Virus record (IMG/VR): IMGVR_UViG_3300013005_000146
Span: 1-25,901 of that record
DNA length: 25,901 bases
Origin: a virus
Reading direction: 5' to 3' (one strand)
Notes under the pieces: model-generated
What the model saw: the letters and a program-made list of their open reading frames with translations, nothing else
Told to the model about the DNA's origin: nothing
Databases searched by the model: none
Program-made: the position numbers and the translations under genes
In this document: positions 1 through 8,108 of the stretch, one piece after another
How the letters are laid out: the number at the start of each line of letters is the position of its first letter
Numbering within the stretch: the first letter of the stretch is position 1

Positions 1-958
1 CGGAAATGATTGGAGGTGTGATAACGCAAGTGGTTGCATTGGTCACGCTCACAACACGGAAAGTCTTGGAGAATCCAGTACCTTGTTTGGTGATGTGATG
101 GACAGCCTCAACGCCTTCGATCTCGATGGGTGTTCCTGCTGGCAAGTCGGTAGTGCTGGACACGGTAATCGTTTGGAAACGATTGTCCACGTTGGCAGTT
201 TCACCAGTTACCGCAGTTGAGGTGGCAACAGGCACATAGTAGTTATTTGCCGAAGCCAAAGTGCTCATCGTTGGGTCAGAACCAGTTGCCGCTGCAATGC
301 GGTTTGCGTAGTCCAGTTTGTAGGTCTCAAAACCTGCGACCATACCAACGTAAGAACGCTCAAACGCATTGTTTGACTTGTTACCAGCAAAACTGCGAGA
401 TGCAGTTCCTGACAAAGCAGTACCACCAGCAATATTGCCAGCGATGCCGTTGTAGTCACGGCTGGACAATGCCAAGTAACGGTCAAAGGCTTGTACGCCT
501 TGCTCGTTCATGATGCTGTCGCACAAAGCGATATCGTCATAGTCACCAGCGGCTGTGCTGACAGTGACCACCAACGAACCGAGGTTTGCGGCAGTGTTCA
601 TGATGGCGATGTTGATGTCGGATGCCAATTTCTGCTTTGCGGCTTCGCCCAAGCGACCCTCTTGCAGTGCATCACGCAATTCCAAAGCGTCCAGAATGAA
701 CGGCACAGACTTTTGAAAGCCGAGTGTCGCTGGGACTGAAAGCTGGGTGTATGCGCCAAAGTTGCCAGTCTGGTCCATGCCATCATACGACTGTGCGATG
801 TAAGGCTGTGGACGATAGATGACGTTGTTAGTGCGTTCCATCATCGAGCCATCTGTGTTGTAGATGGACACGTTGCGGGACAGCACTAAAGCATCGTTAA
901 AGCCTTCGAGGATGTCCTCGAACGCTACGCGCTCTTCTTTACTGAATGAATTGCTCAT
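1..958 (-). CDS. Major capsid protein, P22 coat-like (partial, C-terminus off the left edge)
   Basis: This frame stays open to the left window edge, giving 319 codons without a stop. It would form the icosahedral shell together with the scaffold and portal encoded just upstream. Residues after the N-terminus resemble P22 gp5, with a conserved early AxxLGSLV stretch. Near the edge, a VDNRFQTITVS segment followed by a beta-rich FRVVSVTNATT region closely parallels the P22 coat segment VDNRFATVTLS...FSVVRVVDGTH. The ATG at 958 follows a good AGGAG ribosome site. It sits 18 bases after the scaffold stop, the usual portal-scaffold-coat order. What is missing is the C-terminal part, so full length cannot be judged. 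Family assignment is confident; exact fold details are inference. Confidence 0.9.
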   Translation of the reverse strand, partial: MSNSFSKEERVAFEDILEGFNDALVLSRNVSIYNTDGSMMERTNNVIYRPQPYIAQSYDGMDQTGNFGAYTQLSVPATLGFQKSVPFILDALELRDALQEGRLGEAAKQKLASDINIAIMNTAANLGSLVVTVSTAAGDYDDIALCDSIMNEQGVQAFDRYLALSSRDYNGIAGNIAGGTALSGTASRSFAGNKSNNAFERSYVGMVAGFETYKLDYANRIAAATGSDPTMSTLASANNYYVPVATSTAVTGETANVDNRFQTITVSSTTDLPAGTPIEIEGVEAVHHITKQGTGFSKTFRVVSVTNATTCVITPPIIS

Positions 959-976
959 GGAAAACTCCTAATTGGT

Positions 977-1822
977 TTATTTAGTAGCTGATCGTTTTTG
1001 CGCTTTGTAGGCAATGACTTTCGTCATGTTGCCAGTACGAGCCGCATCTTCTCTCAGCCGTTCAAGTGTTGAGTCCACCGCACCAGAGGAACGCCCAGTT
1101 CCTGTAACGATTCTTTCGGGTGCGGGTGCTTGCCTGCGATTTGTAACTTTCAAGTCTTTCTCCAGTTTTGCTACCGCAAAGGCAAACTTTACGGGGTCTT
1201 TGATTTCAGCCAACTCTTTAGCCTTTGCCGGGTTCTTTCCGAGTGCGTAAACAACGAGTGCAGGGTTATCTGCACCTTGCAGCAAAACGCCTTGCTGGGT
1301 GATAGAAAAAACTTGTTGAGCAACTTCTTCAGCATCTTCAAAGTCTTTCACTCTTAGCTCGGCTTTCGCCTTGCCGTAACCATCCAACTTGGCTTGCCAT
1401 GCTTTCTGCTGGTTCATAACTTCAGCTTCTTGCTTGGCGTTAGCATCATCAGCCTGTCGCTTGCGCTCAAACCAATTTGCCAATGCTTCCTCGTACTTGT
1501 CAGCGTCATAGTCGTGATCTTCTAGCTTGGGCTTATTACCTATCACCACTGGCTTGGTCTCAGGTGGTGCGGCTTGTAGCCTGCCTTGCAATTCACGATT
1601 CTGCCGTTGCAGTTCTCGGTTCGTCTTACGCAACTCTTTTACCCATTCAGGCGCAGGAGTATGTTCTTCGGGAGGTGGCGCTTCCTCACCAATGCTGACA
1701 ACAACTTCTTCGGTATCTTCTGGTTCAATCTCTTCAACGGGTTCGTTGACTTCGATTTCCTCTTCTTCTACTTCTGGTTCATTATCTTCAATTACTGCCT
1801 TTTGATTCATCTTTGACCCCAT
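977..1822 (-). CDS. Capsid scaffolding protein
   Basis: The product is 281 residues with a very acidic N-terminus (Glu-rich over about residues 12-55), a central coiled-coil and charged helical part, and a basic Lys/Arg-rich C-terminal helix (last 30 residues, LERLRED and KAQKRS). Acidic-helical bodies with a basic coat-binding tail are typical of phage scaffolds such as P22 gp8. The position between portal and coat supports the role: it would fill the procapsid during assembly and leave before DNA enters. Two ATGs are possible, at 1822 and four codons later at 1810. The second has GGGG six bases upstream and may be the true start. Sequence recognition rests more on composition and gene order than on a conserved motif. 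Confidence 0.8.
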   Translation of the reverse strand: MGSKMNQKAVIEDNEPEVEEEEIEVNEPVEEIEPEDTEEVVVSIGEEAPPPEEHTPAPEWVKELRKTNRELQRQNRELQGRLQAAPPETKPVVIGNKPKLEDHDYDADKYEEALANWFERKRQADDANAKQEAEVMNQQKAWQAKLDGYGKAKAELRVKDFEDAEEVAQQVFSITQQGVLLQGADNPALVVYALGKNPAKAKELAEIKDPVKFAFAVAKLEKDLKVTNRRQAPAPERIVTGTGRSSGAVDSTLERLREDAARTGNMTKVIAYKAQKRSATK

Positions 1823-1884
1823 TCAACTCACCCACTTTGAACGGCTGGGTGGTAACCGTTGTTTTGATTGTCGTACTTTTTTTC

Positions 1885-3945
1885 TTACCTGACAACAGGC
1901 TGAACAATCTGCCCTTGCAGAATTTGCTGAACAGCCTCGGTATTTGTCAATGCCATGTTTTGTGCGTTCTCTTGGACTTTGCCCAAAGTTTCCAGCGTCT
2001 GAGCACGTTTAAGCTCTGCCGCCGCCACAGTTTCCACAGTATCCGCTCTGGCTTTGGCTGCTTTGGCGATTGCTTCTTCAGCCGCCGCTTGCAAGAATAC
2101 AGCGTTCGGGTCTTGGGTCTGCCCTTGCATCTCGGCCATCATTTCCTGTGCTTCTTGTTCGGTTGCCTGAACAACACCCATACGCAGTAACTTCTTGCGG
2201 AAATAAGCATTTGCATCTCCAACGCCCTCGCCTTCCATGTTCATCATGGCCATTGCAGTCAGAACTTGCTGGGTCTCAGGGTCTTGGGTGATTTGCAGCA
2301 TCCCAGTCAACGCCCTGACCGTGGCCGCACGTTTGCTACTGGATGATGGTCCAACCTCGGCAACCACATCAAATGTGGCACTGGAAAGGTCATTTGCCAT
2401 CACCACAGCACCAGTCTCGGTGTCAATCGTGGGTTGCATCAGCTCGACCATGCCAGCCTCACCAGTAGGCGCGATGGTTTTCATCTTGCGCTTGTCCTCG
2501 GTGTAGATTTCCTTTGCCATGCCAAGCCATATCTCGCCGCATCGCTTCATACCCTTGGCAAAGTTGCTCATGTAAATGAACGTCTGCATATCTACACGGG
2601 TTTGAATCATCTCTACGGCTTTGCCTGATACGCCTGAAACCATCTTGTCAGCCCCTTGTGGGTTGCCCAAAATGTCCTGCATATCCTGCTCGGTAATCTG
2701 CAACAGTGCCGCCATTGCAGGCGGGATTGCTGCCGACTTGGTGTAAGCCAATGGCCCAGTCACCTGCGTATTACCATCAGGCCCAGTAATCGGATTGACC
2801 AGCAGATAAGGGTAATCCCGCAGATTGTCTTCAGCCCACATCACTTGATGCCCTGCTACTTGCTCAGGGGTCATGATGGGCTTTTCGATACTCGACAGTG
2901 CGCTGATCTCGCCCAGCTTGGACAGTTGCATATTCTTGAGGCGTTGAGCATCTTTAGCCAGGCGCACAGCACCCATGCAACGCTCGATGTTGTCCACAAA
3001 CCACCGCTTGCCGTAGACCACCACGATAGGGATGTTTCGGCCTGCAATGTAGCCTGCATCTTCCAGCACTTTGCCGCCCGACATGATGTATTTGCGAACC
3101 CGCATCCGCTTGATACGCTTTTGGCGCACCTCACGAGTGCCGACTGCCATCAGGGTTTCCTCTAGCGTCTCATCGTTCGCAAAGTCCGTTTGGGTGTAGC
3201 GTTCCTCAGTTCCATCAATGGCTTCAAATATGCGGATAACCTCGGTCTTTTCCTCGACCTTGTAATACTCAGCCACAAACACAATATCAGGAGTTGCCCA
3301 GTCAAACTCGTACTGGTGAATGATCTTCGGCCAGTCCGTTGGGTCATCGTTGTAGGTTTCTTTGTAGCTTTCACGGGTCATGCTGGTGACCACAAAGGCA
3401 TACTTGGCATCCGACTTATCTTGCCGCTTGGCATTCAAGTCAAAGAACACGCTGGAGTCAGCATCAAAGATTGGCTCAAATCTGATGCGCTGACGTTCGT
3501 TCTCTGGGTCTTCCTCGTCCTCGTAGACAGTACGCAAACGCCATGCGCCAATACCACCGCCCACAGCTTCCTCAAAGGCGTTGTCGTAAGCCTCATCAGC
3601 CACCGATGCTTGTTCATCAGCACGATACAGACCATCGCAGACTTCTGCCAGCTTGTCGTTCTCAGTCCCGTCTTTGCTTACATAATCAACGGTGATGCGG
3701 TTATTGCGGTATTCGTTAACGATGCGAATAACCGCCAACATGATTTTGTTGACCTCAAACTTGGGCTTGTTTTCGTACTGATCCCATAATGGGCCTTCCC
3801 ACTGTGCGCCGCAGAGAGAATAAAACCGTCTGTCTTGCAGGCATTGCAGGCGTTCATCCCGCAGCGCAGTTTGTATGTCGTTGAACTGCCGCAGTGCTTC
3901 AGCGTGCAGATTGGCAAGGCGTTGGTCATTGGGTATTCGTGCCAT
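1885..3945 (-). CDS. Portal protein, P22-like
   Basis: The product is 686 residues, close to P22 gp1 (725). It would form the dodecameric ring at one capsid vertex through which DNA is packaged and ejected. The N-terminal third carries the P22-portal style segment with FEVNKIM, RNNRITVDY and an acidic turn before ADEAYDNAFEEAV. The middle has GGKVLEDAGYI and the IPIVVVYGKRW strand. The C-terminal part is Ala/Gln/Glu-rich helical, matching a crown or barrel helix. The ATG at 3945 has AAGGA six bases upstream. It lies 23 bases after the large terminase stop, as expected for a packaging-head operon. Confidence 0.92.
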   Translation of the reverse strand: MARIPNDQRLANLHAEALRQFNDIQTALRDERLQCLQDRRFYSLCGAQWEGPLWDQYENKPKFEVNKIMLAVIRIVNEYRNNRITVDYVSKDGTENDKLAEVCDGLYRADEQASVADEAYDNAFEEAVGGGIGAWRLRTVYEDEEDPENERQRIRFEPIFDADSSVFFDLNAKRQDKSDAKYAFVVTSMTRESYKETYNDDPTDWPKIIHQYEFDWATPDIVFVAEYYKVEEKTEVIRIFEAIDGTEERYTQTDFANDETLEETLMAVGTREVRQKRIKRMRVRKYIMSGGKVLEDAGYIAGRNIPIVVVYGKRWFVDNIERCMGAVRLAKDAQRLKNMQLSKLGEISALSSIEKPIMTPEQVAGHQVMWAEDNLRDYPYLLVNPITGPDGNTQVTGPLAYTKSAAIPPAMAALLQITEQDMQDILGNPQGADKMVSGVSGKAVEMIQTRVDMQTFIYMSNFAKGMKRCGEIWLGMAKEIYTEDKRKMKTIAPTGEAGMVELMQPTIDTETGAVVMANDLSSATFDVVAEVGPSSSSKRAATVRALTGMLQITQDPETQQVLTAMAMMNMEGEGVGDANAYFRKKLLRMGVVQATEQEAQEMMAEMQGQTQDPNAVFLQAAAEEAIAKAAKARADTVETVAAAELKRAQTLETLGKVQENAQNMALTNTEAVQQILQGQIVQPVVR

Positions 3946-3968
3946 ATTTGTCCTTTTGGGGCGATTAT

Positions 3969-5195
3969 CTACCAGCGTTTGACATTGGGCAATGGCGTAA
4001 ATGTAGCTGATTTTGTGACCGCTGACCGCCTGATGCCCTCACACGCATATCGCAAAGCATCAATAACATGGTTCTTTTTATCCTCAAGCTGGGGCAGGAT
4101 TCGCCCCGTCAATGGGTCTGATTTGTAACTGTACAGGCTCAATTCGTCAATGGTGTGAATACAGCGAGGGTGAACCACGATGTCGTAATTCTTCAAGAAT
4201 TCGATGCCTTCCTCAACAGACTTTGGCCCTTTGACAGCTGTCATGATCTTGGGAAAGCCGTTGCGCTTCATGTGGCTGATGGTCTCTGGTCGGGCTGAGT
4301 CGGCAACGATCGGCCACTTCTCGGCCTCTGGCACTTGCATGAACAGTTCAGGCGTATTGACAATCTCACAGCCCACCATATACGCCTCATAGTCAATGTA
4401 AAGGATTCGCCCGATTATGTGGCATCGCACCAAAACTGTCGGGTCAACCGAGAATCCCCAGTCCGCACCCAGTCGGTGAATGGCCTCTGCTGGCGCTTCG
4501 AAATCGTCAATCTTCCAGTTTCTGAATACCCTGCTGTTACTGTTTCGCAGGTATTGACCCATCCAAACGTGCTGATATTTGTCAGGGTCACGCCGTTTGT
4601 CGTACTCCATCTCTTCCCGTAGGACATCAGGAAACCACGGGTTTTCCCCAAAGTTCACCTTGATGACTGTTGCGCTGGCTGGAGGTTCTGGCCCACGCAG
4701 TAGAAAATCTACTGGGTCGGATTCTTGGCGAGGATTCCATGTAAACCACAGTTCGCTGTTGGGCTTGCGGATTGTTGGCCTAAGTAGGTCAAGGCTGGTC
4801 TGGCTTAATGACTGGGCTTCTTCTACCCAAGCGCAGTCGTACCCTTCCAGCGACTTAATCGAGTCGGCGGTGTGGTTCTGCATCCCTTGGAAAATAATCG
4901 CCCCATCGCCCTTTTTGGACTTGATGACCGAATCTTGGACTTCAAAGTACGCCCCTGCATTCATGGCCTCAATCTTGGTCTCTAGCAGGCGTTTGACCGA
5001 TTGGTTAAGGGACTTCTGTATTTCACGGACGCAAACGCTACGATGCTTTTGGTTCATTATGTGGGCTTCGATCATCATCTCAGCAAATAGATGTGACTTT
5101 CCTGAACCTCGACCACCCCATGCGCCTTTGTAACGAGACGGTTGCAACAATGGCAAAGCCCATTCAGGTGTGGCAATGCTTAAGGTTTTACCCAT
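3969..5195 (-). CDS. Terminase large subunit (PBSX-like family)
   Basis: This is the DNA-packaging motor and headful nuclease, acting at the portal vertex. The N-terminal ATPase shows a Walker A GGRGSGKS at residues 27-34 and a Walker B ending in CAWVEEAQ near residues 121-128. A coupling motif LWFTWNP follows around residue 149. The C-terminal RNase H-like nuclease shows three spaced acidic residues in context: GADWGFS (D245), VADSARPE (D299) and HVIDALRY (D379). At 408 residues it is typical for the PBSX-like group. The start overlaps the small subunit stop by 8 bases and has only a weak ribosome site, suggesting translational coupling. Confidence 0.95.
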   Translation of the reverse strand: MGKTLSIATPEWALPLLQPSRYKGAWGGRGSGKSHLFAEMMIEAHIMNQKHRSVCVREIQKSLNQSVKRLLETKIEAMNAGAYFEVQDSVIKSKKGDGAIIFQGMQNHTADSIKSLEGYDCAWVEEAQSLSQTSLDLLRPTIRKPNSELWFTWNPRQESDPVDFLLRGPEPPASATVIKVNFGENPWFPDVLREEMEYDKRRDPDKYQHVWMGQYLRNSNSRVFRNWKIDDFEAPAEAIHRLGADWGFSVDPTVLVRCHIIGRILYIDYEAYMVGCEIVNTPELFMQVPEAEKWPIVADSARPETISHMKRNGFPKIMTAVKGPKSVEEGIEFLKNYDIVVHPRCIHTIDELSLYSYKSDPLTGRILPQLEDKKNHVIDALRYACEGIRRSAVTKSATFTPLPNVKRW

Positions 5196-5622
5196 GCTTT
5201 ACAACAACACGCTCAATCTTGGCAAATTCAAGTGGCTGACCATCCGCGCCAGTCAGTTCATGGCGTTGGGTTTCTCTCCAACCCATTTGTGATTTTGACC
5301 ACCAAATTTGTGCAGTCGTATCACCAGCCATGGCTTTTTGGAAAATACCTTTGCCAACTTGTGCATTTGCTTTGGCTTTGCCGTTAATTAGTTCGGATTT
5401 AAAGTGCTTTCTCAGTGTGTCAATGTCAATGCCGTCACGGGTTAATGCGGCTATTTGGTCAAAAGGCACACCATAACCCGACATTGCTTCAACTTGTCTG
5501 CGTTCAGCATCAGTAGGTACAAAGGGTTTTCTGCCAGCACCTTCACGTGCCCCACCGTTCTGTTTTGGCTTATCTGCCTCTTTTTTAGGCAGTTGGGTGG
5601 AAATTTCAGTGGTTTTTTTCAT
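5188..5622 (-). CDS. Terminase small subunit
   Basis: The product is 144 residues with a Lys/Gly-rich N-terminus (NGGAREGAGRKP) followed by helices. A helix-turn-helix-like segment runs from about residue 45 to 75 (MSGYGVPFDQIAALTRDGI then LRKHFKSEL), and the KAMAGDTTAQIWW segment is typical of small terminases. It would recognise the packaging site and load the large subunit. The gene overlaps the terminase large subunit by 8 bases and precedes it in the same operon. The ATG has a very strong GGAGG site, part of which can fold into a short hairpin (listed separately). Confidence 0.88.
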   Translation of the reverse strand: MKKTTEISTQLPKKEADKPKQNGGAREGAGRKPFVPTDAERRQVEAMSGYGVPFDQIAALTRDGIDIDTLRKHFKSELINGKAKANAQVGKGIFQKAMAGDTTAQIWWSKSQMGWRETQRHELTGADGQPLEFAKIERVVVKHG

Positions 5623-5626
5623 AAGT

Positions 5627-5643
5627 AACCTCCGCGAAAGGTT
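5627..5643 (-). promoter_or_regulatory. Hairpin overlapping the terminase small subunit ribosome site
   Basis: On the minus strand the arms AACCT and AGGTT form a perfect 5-bp stem around a 7-base loop, and the second arm includes the AGG of the GGAGG ribosome site. The hairpin could limit terminase translation until it melts. The stem is short, so this is a weak inference. Confidence 0.35.
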
Positions 5644-5683
5644 GGTTTGCTGCGTGTTTTGTCATTACAACTTACATTGTGCC

Positions 5684-6589
5684 TTATTTCACAGTGCTTG
5701 TAATGCGTGATAGAACTCTTGGTTTACGATGTGATTCGTCAAGTATTTTTGGCACTGCATATTTCCACATGACCTGATGATGTATCCGCCTATCAGTAGT
5801 ACCAACTTCTGATATTTTTACGCATGATGGTGCATACATGACCGTATAGAATGATTTTGTATATGTGCCAAGGTCAAGATAGATTTCAGTCAATCCACCA
5901 GAATTTTGTTGTGTTACCACTTGCTGTAATCTCAACTGAGGTGAAGTCATAAACAATATGCCTCTGCGACCCCATTCAACATACATATTCACATCTTCAT
6001 TGATTCGTCCCATAAACTGCACAGGACGATCAACACGGAACAAAAACGAATTCATTACTTTGCGATAGATTTCATCTTTACGCATTCTGCTTAACAGTGT
6101 GCAACCTTCACCGCCTATGAAGTCACCGCCTTGTGCAAATGCGATGGAGTGAAATGGTGTTGTATCCATAAAATCCATCATTGCTTCAAGCAAATCATCC
6201 AATTTGCCGATTTTGTTGTTGGATGTTGTGTACTGCATTTCCGCATTAAGTGAATAATCAAAGCGTGTGTAATCGTCATCCAGTTGCCAAAAATGGGTCA
6301 AACCCATATCGCTTGCTATTTCGAAGTTCCAGTTTCGTGCAAATACAACACTATTGCGCTTTTTGAAGTTATCCCCGCTATCAGTAATGTCTATCGCATC
6401 CTGTTTCTTGAAAACGATGACAGTATCTTCTCCGTACAGATTTTTGTACTTGGCAATTTGCTTGTCTTCGTCATCGCACAGCAAATAAATTTTTCCTGTA
6501 TATCCTTGCTGTCGTAGAGTTTTGAACGTATAGACTGAATCAGCTCTGCCATGGGTCAAAATGAATACGGCAAAATTGCGATCGGTCAT
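5684..6589 (-). CDS. TET-associated-type glycosyltransferase (GT-A fold), candidate DNA-base glycosyltransferase
   Basis: The product is 301 residues. It starts with a GT-A-like first strand (FAVFILTHGRAD, residues 6-17), has a nucleotide-sugar metal motif WQLDDDY at 101-107 (DDD 104-106), and a later GRINEDVNMY segment (194-203) that fits the catalytic acidic position of GT-A enzymes. The overall pattern matches the phage family named TET-associated glycosyltransferases, which are predicted to add sugars to oxidised pyrimidines in phage DNA. Its ATG overlaps the ParB-like gene stop by 4 bases (ATGA), so the two are translated together. No TET/JBP dioxygenase or cytosine methyltransferase is visible in this window, so the acceptor base is unknown. 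Confidence 0.78.
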   Translation of the reverse strand: MTDRNFAVFILTHGRADSVYTFKTLRQQGYTGKIYLLCDDEDKQIAKYKNLYGEDTVIVFKKQDAIDITDSGDNFKKRNSVVFARNWNFEIASDMGLTHFWQLDDDYTRFDYSLNAEMQYTTSNNKIGKLDDLLEAMMDFMDTTPFHSIAFAQGGDFIGGEGCTLLSRMRKDEIYRKVMNSFLFRVDRPVQFMGRINEDVNMYVEWGRRGILFMTSPQLRLQQVVTQQNSGGLTEIYLDLGTYTKSFYTVMYAPSCVKISEVGTTDRRIHHQVMWKYAVPKILDESHRKPRVLSRITSTVK

Positions 6590-7356
6590 TGTTCAGTACC
6601 TTTTTCGCTGGTATAAATATTGCCAATGACTTGCGAAAGCTTTACATATCCACCAGCAATAGCTTTTTCAAAGTCCACAATTACCAAAGCACTGTCTTCC
6701 ATCAGTTGCTGTATGTCTGGCGGTGCATGAGCATAAAACTCAGCAATTTGCTCAAAATCAAAGCGGATATGTCTTGCCGCCGCCGCAAGCAAAAAGTCTT
6801 TTATCTCTGAGTCAATACTATCCTCTTGGTATATTTTTGCTGTAAGTTCTTCGTATTTGGTTTTATCGTAAAGCTCTAAAATTGGCGGGCAATCCCCAGT
6901 TGGTTCATAAACAGGGGCATCAATTTTTTTACTGTATTTGCTATCGTCCTCATCATCTTCAGGCGAAAGCAATTCTGCAATTTCATCAGCCGCAAAACCA
7001 GTTATATCAAGATCAAAACCCATGTCCCCAAGTTCAGCAAGTTCAAGTGCCAATATTTCATTGTCCCAATCAGCATTTAATGCCAATTTATTGTCAGCAA
7101 TGATGTATGCCTTACGCTGAGTCTCGGTCAAGTCTTTTAGTTCAATGGTTGGTACTTCGATATACCCTAGTTTCCGAGCCGCCATCAGCCGACCATGGCC
7201 TGCAATGATGCCGTTCTCTCCGTCAACCAATATTGGGTTTGTCCACCCGAATTCCTTAATGCTTGCGGCAATCTGCGCCACCTGTGAATCACTGTGGGTG
7301 CGACTATTATTGATGTAGGGTATCAATGTATCCACAGGTTTTTGCACAATTTTCAT
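6586..7356 (-). CDS. ParB N-terminal-domain protein with phage-specific C-terminal domain
   Basis: From this start the product is 256 residues. Residues 1-100 are a ParB/Srx-type domain: NNSRTHS, IAASIKEFGWTNPILVD, then the GHGRLMAARKLG nucleotide-binding box and ADNKLAL. After an acidic linker, a second domain (CPPILELYD, FLLAAAARHI, YAHAPPDIQ, DSALVIVDF) has no name I know but recurs in phage ParB-like proteins. Such domains bind DNA or CTP, or sit beside DNA-modifying enzymes. I chose the ATG at 7356 because it makes a 4-base ATGA overlap with the HNH gene and begins at the conserved MKIV. A longer start at 7425 has a good AGGAAAGG site and cannot be excluded. It is coupled to the glycosyltransferase downstream. 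Confidence 0.85.
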   Translation of the reverse strand: MKIVQKPVDTLIPYINNSRTHSDSQVAQIAASIKEFGWTNPILVDGENGIIAGHGRLMAARKLGYIEVPTIELKDLTETQRKAYIIADNKLALNADWDNEILALELAELGDMGFDLDITGFAADEIAELLSPEDDEDDSKYSKKIDAPVYEPTGDCPPILELYDKTKYEELTAKIYQEDSIDSEIKDFLLAAAARHIRFDFEQIAEFYAHAPPDIQQLMEDSALVIVDFEKAIAGGYVKLSQVIGNIYTSEKGTEQ

Positions 7357-7691
7357 GGTATCGGCACTCCCACTGGCCATTGGTCTTGCAGTGCTATTAC
7401 TGTCTTTTGATGCGCCTTTTGCCATAAGTCTTGCCTTTCCTGTTTGCTAAGTGTTTTCCCTTGGTCAATCTCGTAATGGCATTTCAGGCATAAAGCCGCC
7501 ACCAGATTGTCATCCGCTTTGATTCCTCTGCCCTTGCCGCCGCCCCAATTTGTGTGTGCGGCTTGGACCATGTGACCCGACCCGCAGGCTTGGCAGTCAA
7601 GGCTTGCCACCATCTTCAGCAGTTTTTTGCTTCTGACGTATTGGTGTTTTTCTATCAACGATTGTCTCCAGTGTTGTAAACCTGTGCTCAT
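7353..7691 (-). CDS. HNH-type putative nuclease
   Basis: The product is 112 residues from this ATG. A zinc-type HNH pattern is visible: CQACG (C33, C36), AAHTNW (H46), a KGRGIKADDN loop, then CLKCHYEID (C68, C71, H72). Small phage proteins of this pattern are often near RusA and recombination genes and may nick DNA or process junctions; activity is inferred. The conserved RSKKLL segment lies before the zinc site, so the start must be upstream of residue 20. Alternatives are a GTG at 7697 and a TTG at 7658 with GGAG seven bases before it. The 5' end overlaps the zinc-ribbon gene by up to about 95 bases; the TTG would shorten this. Confidence 0.72.
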   Translation of the reverse strand: MSTGLQHWRQSLIEKHQYVRSKKLLKMVASLDCQACGSGHMVQAAHTNWGGGKGRGIKADDNLVAALCLKCHYEIDQGKTLSKQERQDLWQKAHQKTVIALQDQWPVGVPIP

Positions 7692-7782
7692 TTGCACATT
7701 CCATGCGCCTGCGCCTTGTGTTACCTGTTGATGTTCGGGTCTCTTTTACGATTGTCCATGTCCCGCAAACTGGGCATTTCAC
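7597..7782 (-). CDS. Small NrdR-like zinc-ribbon protein
   Basis: The product is 61 residues starting at GTG 7782. The start MKCPVCG, the basic RRRRMEC and the RFTTLET motif match the N-terminal zinc ribbon of the NrdR repressor (MRCPFCG, RRRR, RFTTFE), but the ATP-cone domain is absent. Metal ligands appear to be C3, C6, C29 and H33, a CCCH variant of the usual four cysteines. It could bind DNA or act as a small transcription factor like phage Ogr-type zinc proteins. The GTG forms a 4-base GTGA overlap with the upstream gene and has AGGG eight bases before, so the longer upstream ATG (7830) is unlikely. Confidence 0.7.
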   Translation of the reverse strand: MKCPVCGTWTIVKETRTSTGNTRRRRMECANEHRFTTLETIVDRKTPIRQKQKTAEDGGKP

Positions 7783-8108
7783 TGGTGCGCCCTGTCTTGG
7801 TTTCTGTTGGTTGCTTCCCGTGAACGCCAAATCTCAATGTCCAGCCGTGCCGCCTCAATCTCCCATTTCAGCGTTTCCTCTTTTTCAATCGCTTCAGCCA
7901 AACCACGAATAAGCTGTTGATAACTTGGGTGTGCATACGCTTCTCGTTCCTGTGCGTTTGCCGCTTCAATGCCCAATGTTAAGGCATCTTTCATCAGCAA
8001 GGCTTTTTTGGATTTGCGGAATTCCTCAAGATAAACACGTTGGGCTTTGGCTTCCCCAAATGCTGGAGCTTTATCTCTGATGGCTTGCGCCGCATCTTCT
8101 GGTCTCAT
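7779..8108 (-). CDS. Helical phage protein of unknown function
   Basis: The product is 109 residues, almost all predicted helix, rich in Ala, Glu, Lys and Arg (for example FGEAKAQRVYLEEFRKSKKALLM and later LIRGLAEAIEKEE). It has no transmembrane segment and no catalytic motif. The composition suggests a coiled coil or a small dimeric protein. It overlaps RusA by an ATGA and the zinc-ribbon gene by a GTGA, so it is a true member of the operon. Similar short helical proteins are often seen beside RusA in phages, but I cannot name a function. Confidence 0.7.
   Translation of the reverse strand: MRPEDAAQAIRDKAPAFGEAKAQRVYLEEFRKSKKALLMKDALTLGIEAANAQEREAYAHPSYQQLIRGLAEAIEKEETLKWEIEAARLDIEIWRSREATNRNQDRAHQ

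Noticed and set aside
217-739. Plus-strand frames of 98 and 82 residues over the left edge region
   Set aside because: They lie across the strongly coding minus-strand coat gene and have Cys/Gln-rich unnatural sequence.
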